A stretch of 64,000 nt of DNA from Coralliovum pocilloporae (GCF_030845175.1 NZ_CP132542.1:620001-684000), one strand, 5' to 3'. Numbered from the stretch's first letter, positions 36,718 to 47,816 are shown. Notes: generated from the sequence alone by a model not told the origin. Translations and numbers: made by a program.

Positions 36718-36827
36718 ATTCAGCGATCCTCCGCTTCCGACGTCATAATGCCGGAGACAATAATAGCCCGGACCCGGTAAAATCCGTGGTGGACTTTACC
36801 GTTTCCGAGATCGAATAAGCATGCCGA

Positions 36828-39800
36828 TCAGAAATAATCCTGCAACGGCCTGACTTCCAGATTACCGCTCCGATAGGCTTCAATGCCCTTGGCCGCAGCA
36901 ATCGCGCCGGACAGCGTCGTGTAATAGGGCACCTTGTTCATCAAGGCTGCCTGACGCAGCGACCGGCTGTCAGCGAGAGCTTGTATACCTTCTGTTGTGT
37001 TAAACACAAGCTGTATCTCGCCGTTCTTGATAGCATCAACAATATGCGGCCGACCTTCAAGTACCTTGTTGATCTTTGAGCAGGTAATACCATGAGATGC
37101 CAGGAAACGCTGCGTTCCGCTTGTTGCAACAATCCGGAAACCGTTTGCTTCCAGACGCCGCATCATATCGACGGCCTGTTCCTTGTCCTGGTCGCGCATG
37201 GAAACAAACACGGTTCCCTTTTTCGGAACGCTGCTGTTGGAGCCCGCACCAAGCTGGGACTTGGCAAAGGCAATGGCAAAGTCACGGTCCAGACCGATGA
37301 CCTCACCGGTTGACCGCATTTCCGGGCCGAGAACCGTATCAACACCAGGGAAACGAGCAAACGGGAAGACCGCTTCCTTGACCGCAATGTGATCCAGCTG
37401 CTTGGCCTTCAGGTCGAAGGACGCCAGCGTTTCCCCGGCCATGACCCGGGATGCGATCTTGGCAATCGGATAGCCAATGGTCTTGGCAACGAACGGAACC
37501 GTGCGCGATGCGCGCGGGTTCACTTCAAGAACGAAGATCTCACCATTCTTGATAGCGTACTGAACGTTCATCAGGCCGCCAACATTGAGGCCGAGCGCCA
37601 GAGCCTTTGTCTGTCGTTCCAGCTCGTCCAGAATGTCCTGGCTGAGGGAATAAGGCGGCAGGGAACAGGCGGAATCGCCGGAGTGAATACCAGCTTCCTC
37701 GATATGCTCCATGATGCCGCAGACGAACACATCCTTGCCGTCACACAAGGCATCAACGTCAACCTCGATGGCACCGGACAAATAGGTGTCAATCAGAACC
37801 GGGCTATCACCAGAAACCACAACGGCCTCAGTGATATAGCGCTCAAACTGGCTGTCATCGCGGACAATTTCCATGGCCCGGCCACCCAGAACATAGGACG
37901 GACGAATGACAACCGGATAACCGATCCTGGAAATGATCTCGCGCGCTTCCTCTGCAGACTGGGCGATACCGTTCACCGGCTGCTTCAATTCAAGCTGATG
38001 CAGCAGCTTCTGGAAGCGGTCGCGGTCTTCAGCCAGGTCAATCGCATCCGGAGACGTTCCAAGAATTGGAATACCTGCATCCTGAAGTGCCTGCGCCAGT
38101 TTCAGCGGTGTCTGGCCACCAAACTGCACAATCACGCCATGCAGGGTGCCATTGCTCTGCTCAACCCGCAGGATTTCAAGCACATCTTCTGCCGTGAGCG
38201 GCTCGAAATACAGGCGATCAGATGTGTCATAGTCTGTTGAAACCGTTTCAGGGTTACAGTTGATCATGATGGTTTCATAACCGGCATCCGAAAGAGCGAA
38301 TGCAGCATGACAACAGCAGTAATCAAACTCGATACCCTGACCGATCCGGTTCGGACCACCACCGAGAATAACGACTTTTTTCGCGTCAGTCGGGCGGGCT
38401 TCACTGCCATCAAGACCGGCAAGACTGGTCTCGTATGTCGAGTACATATAGGCGGTCGGTGAGGCAAACTCGGCAGCACATGTGTCGATGCGCTTATAGA
38501 CCGGGTGCACATCAAGAGCAGCGCGCTGCTTGCGCACATCCGCTTCCGTGCTCGAAGCCAGCACGGCCAGACGCGCGTCTGAGAAACCGGCGGCTTTCAG
38601 GCGGCGCATACCGGAGACCGTGTTTGGCAGACCATGTTCGCGCACCAGATTTTCCAGATCAATAATGGCCTGGAACTGCTCAATGAACCATGGATCGATC
38701 TTGCAGCTGCTGTAGATCTGGTCATGACTGACGCCCAACCGCAGGGCCTGGGCCACTTTCAGCAGACGATCCGGGCGTGGTGTACCGAGAGCTGCACGGA
38801 TCGCGTTCTTGTCGTCCCCTTCACCGAGACCAGCAATAACAACTTCATCCAGACCCTGAAGGCCCGTTTCAAGGCCGCGCAGCGCTTTCTGGAACGATTC
38901 GGCAAAAGTCCGGCCGATAGCCATCACTTCACCAACTGACTTCATCGCCGTGGTCAGGTTGGAGTCAGAGCCCGGGAATTTTTCGAACGCAAAGCGCGGG
39001 ATCTTGGTGACCACATAGTCAATGCTTGGTTCGAAGGAGGCAGGTGTTGCGCCGCCAGTGATGTCATTTTCAAGCTCATCCAGCGTATAGCCGACAGCCA
39101 GTTTCGCCGCCACTTTGGCAATCGGGAAACCGGTCGCCTTGGATGCAAGAGCGGAAGACCGCGAAACACGCGGGTTCATCTCAATGACAATCAGACGGCC
39201 ATTCTCCGGATTGACGGCGAACTGAACGTTCGACCCGCCCGTCTCAACGCCGATCTCACGCAGAACCGCCACTGAGGCATTCCGCATGATCTGGTATTCC
39301 TTGTCCGTCAGCGTCAGCGCCGGAGCCACCGTGATCGAGTCACCGGTATGGACACCCATCGGGTCGATATTCTCGATGGAACAGATGATGATGCAATTGT
39401 CGTCCCGGTCGCGGACAACTTCCATCTCATACTCTTTCCAGCCAAGTACGGATTCTTCAATCAGAACTTCGGTGGTCGGAGAAGCATCAAGGCCGCTTTC
39501 GATGATCTGGAAATATTCTTCCCGGTTATAGGCAATGCCGCCACCGGTTCCGCCCAGCGTAAAGGACGGACGAATGATGGCCGGAAGACCAACAAAATCA
39601 AGCGCGTCAGCCGCAAGTGCAAGCGCACGGGTCTTGTAGCGTTCCTTCCGCTCATATTCCCCGCCAGCCCATTCGGACTCGAATTTCTCAAGCCGCTCGG
39701 AGCGCGTCGCTTCATCAAGATCCGCATTGCTGATCTCAAACAGCGCCTCGTCCCGCAGGTGCTTGTCTTCCGCCTTCAGATCTGTCGCATTGGCCAGGCG

Positions 39801-40238
39801 GGATTTCGGGGTCTCAAGGCCAATCCGGTGCATGGCTTCCCTGAAGAGCTTACGGTCTTCAGCCATATCGATAGCCTCGGCATTGGCACCGATCATCTCA
39901 ACATTGAAGCGCTCCAGAACACCCATGCTCTTCAGTGAGAGGGCACAGTTCAGAGCTGTCTGGCCGCCCATGGTCGGCAGAAGCGCATCCGGACGTTCCT
40001 TCTCGATGATCTTGGCCACCACATCCGGCGTGATCGGCTCCACATAGGTAACATCCGCCAGATCCGGGTCTGTCATGATTGTCGCCGGATTGGAGTTCAC
40101 CAGAATGATCCGGTAGCCTTCCTCACGCAGTGCCTTACAGGCCTGGGTTCCGGAATAATCGAACTCACATGCCTGACCAATAACAATAGGTCCGGCACCA
40201 ATGATAAGGATGGATTTGAGGTCGGTACGTTTTGGCAT
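36828..40238 (-). CDS. carB: Carbamoyl-phosphate synthase large subunit CarB
   Basis: About 1136 residues from the ATG at 40238 ([21 protein letters not shown], the usual opening); the frame extends 53 poor codons upstream. Two homologous ATP-grasp halves are present: the first with GQTALNCAL near 95 and [14 protein letters not shown] near 215, the second with [16 protein letters not shown] near 625 and [16 protein letters not shown] near 770. A C-terminal MGS-like allosteric domain ends the protein. Works with CarA, encoded 6 kb away. Likely co-transcribed with greA. Confidence 0.97.
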   Translation of the reverse strand: MPKRTDLKSILIIGAGPIVIGQACEFDYSGTQACKALREEGYRIILVNSNPATIMTDPDLADVTYVEPITPDVVAKIIEKERPDALLPTMGGQTALNCALSLKSMGVLERFNVEMIGANAEAIDMAEDRKLFREAMHRIGLETPKSRLANATDLKAEDKHLRDEALFEISNADLDEATRSERLEKFESEWAGGEYERKERYKTRALALAADALDFVGLPAIIRPSFTLGGTGGGIAYNREEYFQIIESGLDASPTTEVLIEESVLGWKEYEMEVVRDRDDNCIIICSIENIDPMGVHTGDSITVAPALTLTDKEYQIMRNASVAVLREIGVETGGSNVQFAVNPENGRLIVIEMNPRVSRSSALASKATGFPIAKVAAKLAVGYTLDELENDITGGATPASFEPSIDYVVTKIPRFAFEKFPGSDSNLTTAMKSVGEVMAIGRTFAESFQKALRGLETGLQGLDEVVIAGLGEGDDKNAIRAALGTPRPDRLLKVAQALRLGVSHDQIYSSCKIDPWFIEQFQAIIDLENLVREHGLPNTVSGMRRLKAAGFSDARLAVLASSTEADVRKQRAALDVHPVYKRIDTCAAEFASPTAYMYSTYETSLAGLDGSEARPTDAKKVVILGGGPNRIGQGIEFDYCCCHAAFALSDAGYETIMINCNPETVSTDYDTSDRLYFEPLTAEDVLEILRVEQSNGTLHGVIVQFGGQTPLKLAQALQDAGIPILGTSPDAIDLAEDRDRFQKLLHQLELKQPVNGIAQSAEEAREIISRIGYPVVIRPSYVLGGRAMEIVRDDSQFERYITEAVVVSGDSPVLIDTYLSGAIEVDVDALCDGKDVFVCGIMEHIEEAGIHSGDSACSLPPYSLSQDILDELERQTKALALGLNVGGLMNVQYAIKNGEIFVLEVNPRASRTVPFVAKTIGYPIAKIASRVMAGETLASFDLKAKQLDHIAVKEAVFPFARFPGVDTVLGPEMRSTGEVIGLDRDFAIAFAKSQLGAGSNSSVPKKGTVFVSMRDQDKEQAVDMMRRLEANGFRIVATSGTQRFLASHGITCSKINKVLEGRPHIVDAIKNGEIQLVFNTTEGIQALADSRSLRQAALMNKVPYYTTLSGAIAAAKGIEAYRSGNLEVRPLQDYF

Positions 40239-40409
40239 GCATCGCGCTCGCAAATAGGCGCAGGGCACCAGAGCCCCGCCGCTGAATGTCAGCCTGAATG
40301 GGATTGGACGGTGTTTAACGCAAGATGATCGGAAGCACCATAGGGGAAACGCATTTTCTTTACGTTTTCGATAACTTTCCCCACGGATGACCGTCATTCT
40401 CGGGGATGA

Positions 40410-41225
40410 TCAGTCCAGCCATCCCTCCGCTTTCAGCTCTTTCACATAAGAACGGCTGATCGGCACCACATGACCGGAGAGAAGCTCAAGGCTGTAGCGA
40501 CCATTTTCGCGCAGGACAGAGCGAACTGCGGCCCGCACGACCCAGTGCGAGCGGTGCACACGAGCGCCCTGCAGGTTTTCAAGTTCCGAAATCGCGTCCG
40601 AAAACCGCATCAGAACAAGCTCGGACCCATCTGCAGCACAGGCTTCCACATAGTGATCACGCATTGTCAGGTGAGTCAGTTGCTCAAATCGGATCGTCTT
40701 GAGGCGGCGAAAAAACACCGGTTCCGCATCATCCAAAGTGGCCGGATCATCCTCAGGACCCGAATCGCCCTCTCTGATTTCGCCACCGGACGGCAGCATC
40801 TGCCCGAGGAAGGCATCTGTGATGAAGTTCCATAACAGCGCAATCCCGAAACCAACCGCGACAAGATAGACCAACCCAGGCAGTTCATTCGCCTCAGGGA
40901 AAAAGAGCCTGTTCACCAAAGACACCCAGACGGCGATCGGCACGGAAACAAGCAATGCCAGAAGCAGACTTCTCGGAACAGGCAAAGCGGCACAGCGTCC
41001 GGCAATCCAGTCAGAGCGAAACATCCAATGTCCGAACAGCCAGACCGGCCCCAGAAGGACGACCCAGTAAGCAATACGCAGAGGCCAGTCCAGACGAATA
41101 TAGGTTCCGAAAGGACCAATCACAGACGCAAAAGTAACAGCCCCCATAAGAATGCAGAACGACCAGAACCATTGCGATTCAATCAGTCGTTCGCGTAGCG
41201 TCAATGGCAATCGAATGAATTTCAC
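40410..41225 (-). CDS. Membrane-anchored LytTR-type regulator
   Basis: 271 residues, start GTG at 41225. Four hydrophobic segments fill about residues 20-135 (WFWSFCILMGAVTFASVIG, IAYWVVLLGPVWLFGHW, LLLALLVSVPIAVWVSL, VYLVAVGFGIALLWNFI). An acidic linker follows, then a LytTR DNA-binding domain from about 175 to 268 (TMRDHYVEACAADG; RVHRSHWVVRAAV; GHVVPISRSYVKEL). This is the TM-LytTR layout, a one-component sensor-regulator. No receiver domain is present and no partner kinase gene is nearby. Targets unknown. Confidence 0.88.
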   Translation of the reverse strand: MKFIRLPLTLRERLIESQWFWSFCILMGAVTFASVIGPFGTYIRLDWPLRIAYWVVLLGPVWLFGHWMFRSDWIAGRCAALPVPRSLLLALLVSVPIAVWVSLVNRLFFPEANELPGLVYLVAVGFGIALLWNFITDAFLGQMLPSGGEIREGDSGPEDDPATLDDAEPVFFRRLKTIRFEQLTHLTMRDHYVEACAADGSELVLMRFSDAISELENLQGARVHRSHWVVRAAVRSVLRENGRYSLELLSGHVVPISRSYVKELKAEGWLD

Positions 41226-41313
41226 GAACCCGATCCGGCTGTTTGCGTAACCCGGCTTGATGACCCGTCCGATTCAGGCTTCAAGCACTCTATCAAACTA
41301 GTAAGACAGCGAG

Positions 41314-41715
41314 ATGATGACAATAGCGCCTCTTTTAACAGCAAGTCTGCCGGTTCAAATCCATCTTTTGTCAGCCGTCGCGGCGCTTCTGCTGACAATC
41401 ATCCTGTTGAGCGGCCGCAAAGGGACCGAGGTTCATCGCTGGCTTGGTCGCCTCTGGATAGCGCTGATGGCCATTGTTGCACTCAGCTCGTTTCTCATCT
41501 TCGAGATAAGACTGCTGGGACCCTTCAGCCCGATCCATATTCTGTCTGTCATCACACTGGCCGGGCTCATCGGCGGCTGGACGATGGCGCGTCGTGGCAA
41601 TGTCAGGCGACATGCCCGCATTATGAAGAGCCTTGTCTTCGGGGGACTGATGCTGGCCGGCCTGTTCACTCTGGTGCCCGGAAGGTTGATGTATGCGATG
41701 GTCTTCGGAGGATAA
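41314..41715 (+). CDS. Small DUF2306-type membrane protein
   Basis: 133 residues with four hydrophobic segments (about 10-32, 43-65, 72-90, 105-125). HRWLGRLW near residue 41 and RRHARIMKSL near 98 are the histidine/arginine motifs of DUF2306, a predicted membrane family of unknown role. It is divergent from the LytTR gene (88 bases between starts), so it is a candidate target of that regulator. No ribosome site stands out except the purine-rich GCGAG. Confidence 0.75.
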   Translation: MMTIAPLLTASLPVQIHLLSAVAALLLTIILLSGRKGTEVHRWLGRLWIALMAIVALSSFLIFEIRLLGPFSPIHILSVITLAGLIGGWTMARRGNVRRHARIMKSLVFGGLMLAGLFTLVPGRLMYAMVFGG

Positions 41716-41806
41716 ACCGGTGCCTCACACAGCCCTGCGCAAACTGCATAGCTGACATGCGGAAGTCTCACTTGCTCCGGGAACCGCCTGCGTGGCATAA
41801 GCTCGC

Positions 41807-41945
41807 CAAGTTGTTGAAGCGGTCACACTTTATCCTCCTCCCAAAGGTGGCTGTTTCCAACCTCCCTTTTGAAGGTGATTATGCTGCATATCCTCCTGTG
41901 CAGCTAGTACTTGCCGGGCTTCTCCAGAAGCCCGGCTTTTTCTTT
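41807..41945 (+). ncRNA. Candidate trans-acting sRNA with CCUCC anti-Shine-Dalgarno loops (alpha-r14/NfeR1-like)
   Basis: A gene-free segment ending in a strong terminator. Hairpin 1 (41824-41849) pairs CAC-a-CTTT with AAAGGTG and shows ATCCTCCTCCC in its loop. A second CCTCCC lies at 41861. Hairpin 2 (41884-41903) pairs CTGCA with TGCAG and shows TATCCTCCTG in its loop. The terminator hairpin is at 41913-41936. Loops with CCUCC are the mark of the alpha-r14 sRNA family (NfeR1 in Sinorhizobium) and of CcsR RNAs, which bind ribosome sites of transport mRNAs. A possible promoter is CTTGCT at 41771 with GCATAA at 41795. The 5' end is a guess. Confidence 0.7.
41913..41945 (+). terminator. Intrinsic terminator of the candidate sRNA
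   Basis: GCCGGGCTTCT pairs with AGAAGCCCGGC and is followed directly by TTTTTCTTTT. One of the strongest terminators in the window although no protein gene ends just before it. Confidence 0.92.
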
Positions 41946-42051
41946 TCTACAGCGCGCTTCTGCAAAGTTGATAGATTTTTCAGATAAAAGCTCGCTCAGA
42001 AACAAACTCTTAGAGCATTTTGCGATGAACAGGATTCATACGCATGCTCTA
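41945..42051 (-). repeat. Dispersed palindromic repeat, copy A
   Basis: On the minus strand it reads a TAGAGCATG...ATGCTCTA hairpin followed by a tail starting AGAGTTTGTTTCTG. The 65-base tail matches the tail of the copy at 62499-62606 at 59 of 65 positions by eye. Downstream on the plus strand (42052-42108) lies a GCCAAACCGGTTCCCACTTTGGCG hairpin, also of a repeat type common in Hyphomicrobiales. No gene is visible from 41946 to 42157. Confidence 0.8.
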
Positions 42052-42157
42052 TGTCCGCGAGTTGTTTGTCGCCAAACCGGTTCCCACTTTGGCGCAACAC
42101 GCTCTGAAGCACCGCCGCTGATTCAGGTTCAAGGTCTGGCACTTTATGCGGGCAACG

Positions 42158-42180
42158 AAAAAGGCCCGCCGGAGCGAGCC
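42158..42180 (-). terminator. Terminator of msrP
   Basis: On the minus strand GGCTCGC pairs with GCGGGCC (one G-U) around a TCCG loop, then TTTTTC. It lies 33 bases after the msrP stop. Confidence 0.75.
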
Positions 42181-42212
42181 TCTGTTCCTAGTCTATGTCC
42201 TGCGACGGGCGC

Positions 42213-43175
42213 TTACATATAGAGCGGTTCCTTATCTTCAAGGCCGTCATAGAGATGAGCCACATACTCACCATAGCCGTTGAAGAGCTGGGTCGGAATT
42301 TTCTCGCCACTTTCAAGCACAGTTTCCCGGGCCTGACTCCAGCGCGGATGGGAGACCTCCGGGTTCACATTGGCCCAGAACCCGTACTCATTCTTCTGGA
42401 TCTGCTCCCAGAAACTCACGGGGCGCTCTTCGGTGAAGGAGAACCGGACAATCGACTTGATAGACTTGAAACCGTATTTCCAAGGCAAAGCGAGCCTCAG
42501 CGGCGCGCCGAATTGCTTGTGAAGCGGCTTGCCGTAAGCTCCGGTAACAAGAAATGCCAGGTCATTTGTCGCTTCTTCAATGGTCACCCCTTCCACATAA
42601 GGCCAAGGGTACCAGCTCTGCTTCTGGCCGGTTGCCACATCAGGATTATGGAAGGTTTCCATACGGAGATATTTGGCCTTCGACAACGGTTTGGCCAATG
42701 CCACAAGGTCCTTCAATGGAAAACCCGACCAGGGCACCGTCATCGACCATGCTTCCACACAGCGGTGACGATAGAGCCGCTCTTCAACCGAGACCTTGCG
42801 GATCAGGTCATCAAATTCGATGGTGAAAGGATTTTCCACCTCGCCATCAATACGGACTTCCCAGGGGCGGATATTGAGTGCCTGGGCCCGCTGATAGATC
42901 CGCTTGTGAGAGCCGAACTCATAGAAATTGTTATAGGTCGAATTGATCGCCTCCGGCGTAACCGGACGCTCAATCGTATAAAGCTCGTTGCGCTTGGCAG
43001 GATAGAGATCCGCGGTCGGGTCAACCGCTTCCTCCGCTTTCGCACGCAAGCCTCCAGCACCCAGAAGGAGCCCCCCTCCGGCTGCAGCAAGCAATTGTCT
43101 TCTATTCAGAAAGGCCGCCTCGGACGTTGCCGCATGCTCCGGCAATTCCCACCCCCGCTGACGTTTGACAAACAT
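42213..43175 (-). CDS. msrP: MsrP, periplasmic molybdopterin protein-methionine-sulfoxide reductase
   Basis: About 320 residues from the ATG at 43175, which has GGAG at a good distance. Repairs oxidised methionine in periplasmic proteins. A Tat signal is present (NRRQLLAAAGG near residue 24, then a hydrophobic stretch). The mature part is a sulfite-oxidase-type molybdopterin fold with the molybdenum-ligand cysteine near 139 (RHRCVEAWSM), and the family motifs GVTIEEATNDLAFL and LPWKYGFKSIKSI. The usual membrane haem partner MsrQ is not next to it; no similar gene is within the window. Confidence 0.93.
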   Translation of the reverse strand: MFVKRQRGWELPEHAATSEAAFLNRRQLLAAAGGGLLLGAGGLRAKAEEAVDPTADLYPAKRNELYTIERPVTPEAINSTYNNFYEFGSHKRIYQRAQALNIRPWEVRIDGEVENPFTIEFDDLIRKVSVEERLYRHRCVEAWSMTVPWSGFPLKDLVALAKPLSKAKYLRMETFHNPDVATGQKQSWYPWPYVEGVTIEEATNDLAFLVTGAYGKPLHKQFGAPLRLALPWKYGFKSIKSIVRFSFTEERPVSFWEQIQKNEYGFWANVNPEVSHPRWSQARETVLESGEKIPTQLFNGYGEYVAHLYDGLEDKEPLYM

Positions 43176-43299
43176 ATTCAATTCTCCGCACAGTTTGGCT
43201 CAACCTACGGAGCGGCCCGATCGCGTTCAAATCACGTCTCCGTCATGGCTAAGCTCATGACCGGACCGTATCAGGGCTGACACGATCCGGCCATGACAA

Positions 43300-43330
43300 C
43301 ACATCCAGGAGACAACGTGCCCTGGATGTG
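43300..43330. terminator. Long stem-loop after the EF-G-like gene, possible terminator
   Basis: CACATCCAGG pairs with CCTGGATGTG, ten pairs, with an 11-base loop; GACA/TGTC flanks extend it. It lies just past the stop of the EF-G-like gene, between it and msrP. No T-run follows, so it may be an mRNA 3'-end stabiliser rather than a classic terminator. An imperfect palindrome also occurs at 43261-43290. Confidence 0.5.
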
Positions 43331-43338
43331 GTGTCTCA

Positions 43339-45387
43339 TCAGGCTGCCTCACTGTCCCGCTGGGCCAGCACCGCATCAGCCGCCTTGCCGGTCAATTCAG
43401 CAAGATGATCAAAACGGGTGGTGAAAGACCCCGCCCCTGCCGTGGCAGACCGGATCTCAACAATCAGGTTCCGAACCTCATTCTCCGGCATGATTGCTTC
43501 AACCACATCCCAACCGGCCCAGCCATCTTTGCCGTCAAAGCCCAGTAGCTGACCACGGTGTGAGGACACGATCGCATTGATTTTCGGCGTGTCACTGTTC
43601 GGACAAGAGATATCAACATGCACCATCGGTTCCAGGAGAACAGGCGAACACTCCGCCAGACCTTCCCGGATGGCCAGCTGCGCTGCCATTTTGAAAGCCT
43701 GGTCCGATGAATCCACCGAATGATAGGACCCGTCAGAGAGATTGACCGCCACGTCAACAACCTGGAAGCCAAGCGGACCTTTCTTCAGACTTTCCTCGAC
43801 CCCGTTTTCAACAGCCGAGAAATACTGTTTGGGAACCGCACCACCAGTAATGTTCTGGGTAAACTCAAATCCCGTTCCACGCGGCTGCGGACGGATATCC
43901 AGCAACACGTCGCCAAACTGCCCATGACCACCGGACTGCTTCTTGTGCTTGCCGCGCTGGCTGATCGATTTGCGGATGGTTTCCCTGTAAGGCACGCTCG
44001 GGGCATGCGAGGTTACATCAATCCCGTATTTGCCTGTCAACCGTTCAACGGCAACACGCAGATGCATTTCACCCTGCCCTTCAAGAAGAGTTTCACCGGT
44101 TTCCTGCACCTGACAGACAGACAGAGAGATATCTTCCTCAACAATCTTCTGAAGAACACTGGACAGCTTGACCTCGTCCTTGCGTTCAACAGGAGCCACC
44201 GCAAGCGACAGCACGGGTTTGGGAATATCAAGTGTCCCAAGCTGCACACCACCGGCCTTTTCTGAAGACAGGGTCGCACCGGCCCCTCCAACATCAAGCT
44301 TTCCAAGTCCGATGACCTCACCAGCCTGGGCCACTCCGCGCTTTGTCGCTTTCTGCCCCTGGATATCAAAGATGCCGGAAACCCGACCGCCATCTCCATC
44401 TGATGTCAAAAGCTCTGTCCCGTCACTCACCTCACCAGCGAGAACACGGGCAACAGAAATCTTGCCGCCATGCGAGGTGTGAATACTCTTGAGGATCTGA
44501 ACACTGGTTCCACTGGCTTCCCCACCCAACCGGGTGACAAGACTTTCGACAGCGGGAGCTTCATGGCGCAGAGACTTCAGCAGACGCAGAATACCATTGC
44601 CATGGCTGGCAGAACCCATGAAGACCGGGCAAATCTGGCCGCTTTGCATTTCGTCTGTCAGGTCGCCAAACACCGTGGCCAGGTCAGGCTCTTCATCCTC
44701 AAGCAGGGTCTCCATCAGGGTGTCATCATAATCCGCCAGGGTCTCAAGCATCGAGAACCGGGCCTCAGCTTCACGGACCTTGTCCGCGTCCGACATATCA
44801 ATGACTTCACTTGGCGCGTGCTCCCGGAACACATGGGCCCGTTCCAGAGCAAGGTCGATAAATCCGGTGATCACATCATTCTGCCAGATGGGAATCTGCC
44901 GCAGAACAAAGGGCCGCGCACTGGCAGGCTGCAGCAGGGACAGAACATCACGGACCGGCATAGCGACCTTGTCCGTCTTGTTCAGAAACAGCATATGGGG
45001 AATTGCCCTATCTTCAAGGGACTTCAGAATAAGCTGAAGTGCAGGCACCTTTCGCTCATCCGCCTCACAACAGACAATGGCGAGGTCGACCGCACCAGAA
45101 ATACCAGCGGCTTCTCCGGCAAACTCAACTGAGCCCGGACAATCCAGGAAGGTATAGCGATCCCCCATAAACGTCGCCTGGGCAATATTGGTCTCGACGC
45201 TCATATTGTGTGCCCGCGCCTCAGGCGAGCCATCGCCAACGCTGGAGCCCGCATCCACACTGCCCATACGCTCCAAAACGCCACAACGCTCCAGGATGGC
45301 CTCCAGGAGCGTTGTCTTTCCACTGCCGAACGGCCCCATAATCGCAATCGCGCGGGGCCCGGATACTCTGCCATGGTGGTTTTCCAT
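43339..45387 (-). CDS. Elongation factor G-like translational GTPase (non-canonical)
   Basis: About 682 residues from the ATG at 45387, chosen for a perfect AGGAGG five bases upstream. It has GTPase motifs: G1 MGPFGSGKTTL near residue 18, G3 DCPGSVEF near 82, G4 NKTD near 135. EF-G-like domains II to V follow (a QRGKHKKQSGGHGQFGDV-type segment near 462, domain IV). Switch regions and length match the 'elongation factor G-like' group, not the str-operon fusA. Neighbours are unrelated, so it is a stand-alone paralogue. Possible roles are ribosome rescue, recycling or stress translation; none is proven by sequence. Confidence 0.88.
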   Translation of the reverse strand: MENHHGRVSGPRAIAIMGPFGSGKTTLLEAILERCGVLERMGSVDAGSSVGDGSPEARAHNMSVETNIAQATFMGDRYTFLDCPGSVEFAGEAAGISGAVDLAIVCCEADERKVPALQLILKSLEDRAIPHMLFLNKTDKVAMPVRDVLSLLQPASARPFVLRQIPIWQNDVITGFIDLALERAHVFREHAPSEVIDMSDADKVREAEARFSMLETLADYDDTLMETLLEDEEPDLATVFGDLTDEMQSGQICPVFMGSASHGNGILRLLKSLRHEAPAVESLVTRLGGEASGTSVQILKSIHTSHGGKISVARVLAGEVSDGTELLTSDGDGGRVSGIFDIQGQKATKRGVAQAGEVIGLGKLDVGGAGATLSSEKAGGVQLGTLDIPKPVLSLAVAPVERKDEVKLSSVLQKIVEEDISLSVCQVQETGETLLEGQGEMHLRVAVERLTGKYGIDVTSHAPSVPYRETIRKSISQRGKHKKQSGGHGQFGDVLLDIRPQPRGTGFEFTQNITGGAVPKQYFSAVENGVEESLKKGPLGFQVVDVAVNLSDGSYHSVDSSDQAFKMAAQLAIREGLAECSPVLLEPMVHVDISCPNSDTPKINAIVSSHRGQLLGFDGKDGWAGWDVVEAIMPENEVRNLIVEIRSATAGAGSFTTRFDHLAELTGKAADAVLAQRDSEAA

Positions 45388-45570
45388 CTTTGCCTCCTGT
45401 TCCTGATATGTTCCAACGGTCACAACCGTAAACACGGCGGGGGATCTGAGCTTTCAGCAAACCCGTCTCAAACATGAGACTGCTTTCAGAAGGGTGATGC
45501 AAGGAAAACACGTGTTGCAACGCAATAGATCAGACGTTTCTGAACCGGCGGATTGTCGCACCATCAAAGC

Positions 45571-45599
45571 AAAAGGCACGCCCCACGGACGTGCCCTTT
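45571..45599 (-). terminator. Terminator of the DUF992 gene
   Basis: GGCACG pairs with CGTGCC, with AAA/TTT arms and one bulge, followed on the minus strand by TTTTGC. It lies about 25 bases after the DUF992 stop. Confidence 0.7.
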
Positions 45600-45621
45600 A
45601 TGTTCTGTTCGACACCGGTCA

Positions 45622-46098
45622 TTAGCGCCCGCTATGTCTCAGGTTGAGCTCGGCTGCACCGGCAGCAAGGCTAAGACCGGTCTGCACCTGTACACTGACG
45701 GGCTGCAACGTAACGGACTGGTCAAATCCGCCGACAAACACATTGGCTCCGGCTCCGACACCAGCAGTCACTTCTGCAGCGGCTCCCAGATAACGCCCTT
45801 CAAGAGCTCCACCATTTGACGCAACCGTTGGTGCGAGAACAATCCAGGCCAGCTCACCGGTCGCGCCCGAGCTCAGGTCCAGACCATATTTGTCGAGCGA
45901 CCCGGAATAATGCTCAACCGTGCCATCAATCGACTGGAATGTGCAGTTCAGAGACCGGCTGCTGATCACGATAATGCCTGAGCTTTCAGATGCAGAACAG
46001 CTGAGGTTGCCGATTTCAACCGGGCTCGCGGCAGTTGCCGGAGCAACACCGGACATCAGAGAGGCCGCGACAAGTGCAGTTCCAAGAATCTTTTTCAT
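45622..46098 (-). CDS. Secreted DUF992 protein
   Basis: 158 residues. Signal peptide MKKILGTALVAASLMSGVAPATA, cleaved near ATA-AS (position about 23). The mature part fits DUF992: IGNLSCSASESSGIIVISSRSL with a cysteine pair (near 34 and 52), VEHYSGSLDKYGLDL near 61, LAWIVLAPT near 83, and a glycine/alanine-rich C-terminus ending VQTGLSLAAGAAELNLR. The family is found mostly in Hyphomicrobiales and has no known function. The start has GGAGAAAG upstream. Confidence 0.88.
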   Translation of the reverse strand: MKKILGTALVAASLMSGVAPATAASPVEIGNLSCSASESSGIIVISSRSLNCTFQSIDGTVEHYSGSLDKYGLDLSSGATGELAWIVLAPTVASNGGALEGRYLGAAAEVTAGVGAGANVFVGGFDQSVTLQPVSVQVQTGLSLAAGAAELNLRHSGR

Positions 46099-46220
46099 GA
46101 TCTTTCTCCAGACTGGCCAACAGAAGCAAAGTGCTCCCGTTTACGTAAACTGGATATGTGGGGCCTTGATCACACGTGCCAATCAGCTCTCATCATCACT
46201 GCGTGAAAGCCTCGTGACAT

Positions 46221-46250
46221 AAAAAAGCCGCCGCAGACTCTGCGACGGCT
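46221..46250 (-). terminator. Terminator of the aspartate aminotransferase gene
   Basis: On the minus strand AGCCGTCGCAGA and TCTGCGGCGGCT form a long stem followed by TTTTTT, about 30 bases after the aminotransferase stop. Confidence 0.9.
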
Positions 46251-46279
46251 CATAAAGTCAGCAATGCAAACGATATCGC

Positions 46280-47816
<1,537 letters not shown>

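Noticed and set aside
37389-38240. 283-codon open frame antisense to carB
   Set aside because: A shadow of the CarB ATP-grasp region.
42195-43280. 361-codon open frame antisense to msrP
   Set aside because: MsrP motifs on the other strand are intact; the antisense product is featureless and rich in His/Arg.
43300-43330. Riboswitch or T-box upstream of msrP
   Set aside because: The hairpin follows directly on the stop of the EF-G-like gene and shows no conserved aptamer core.
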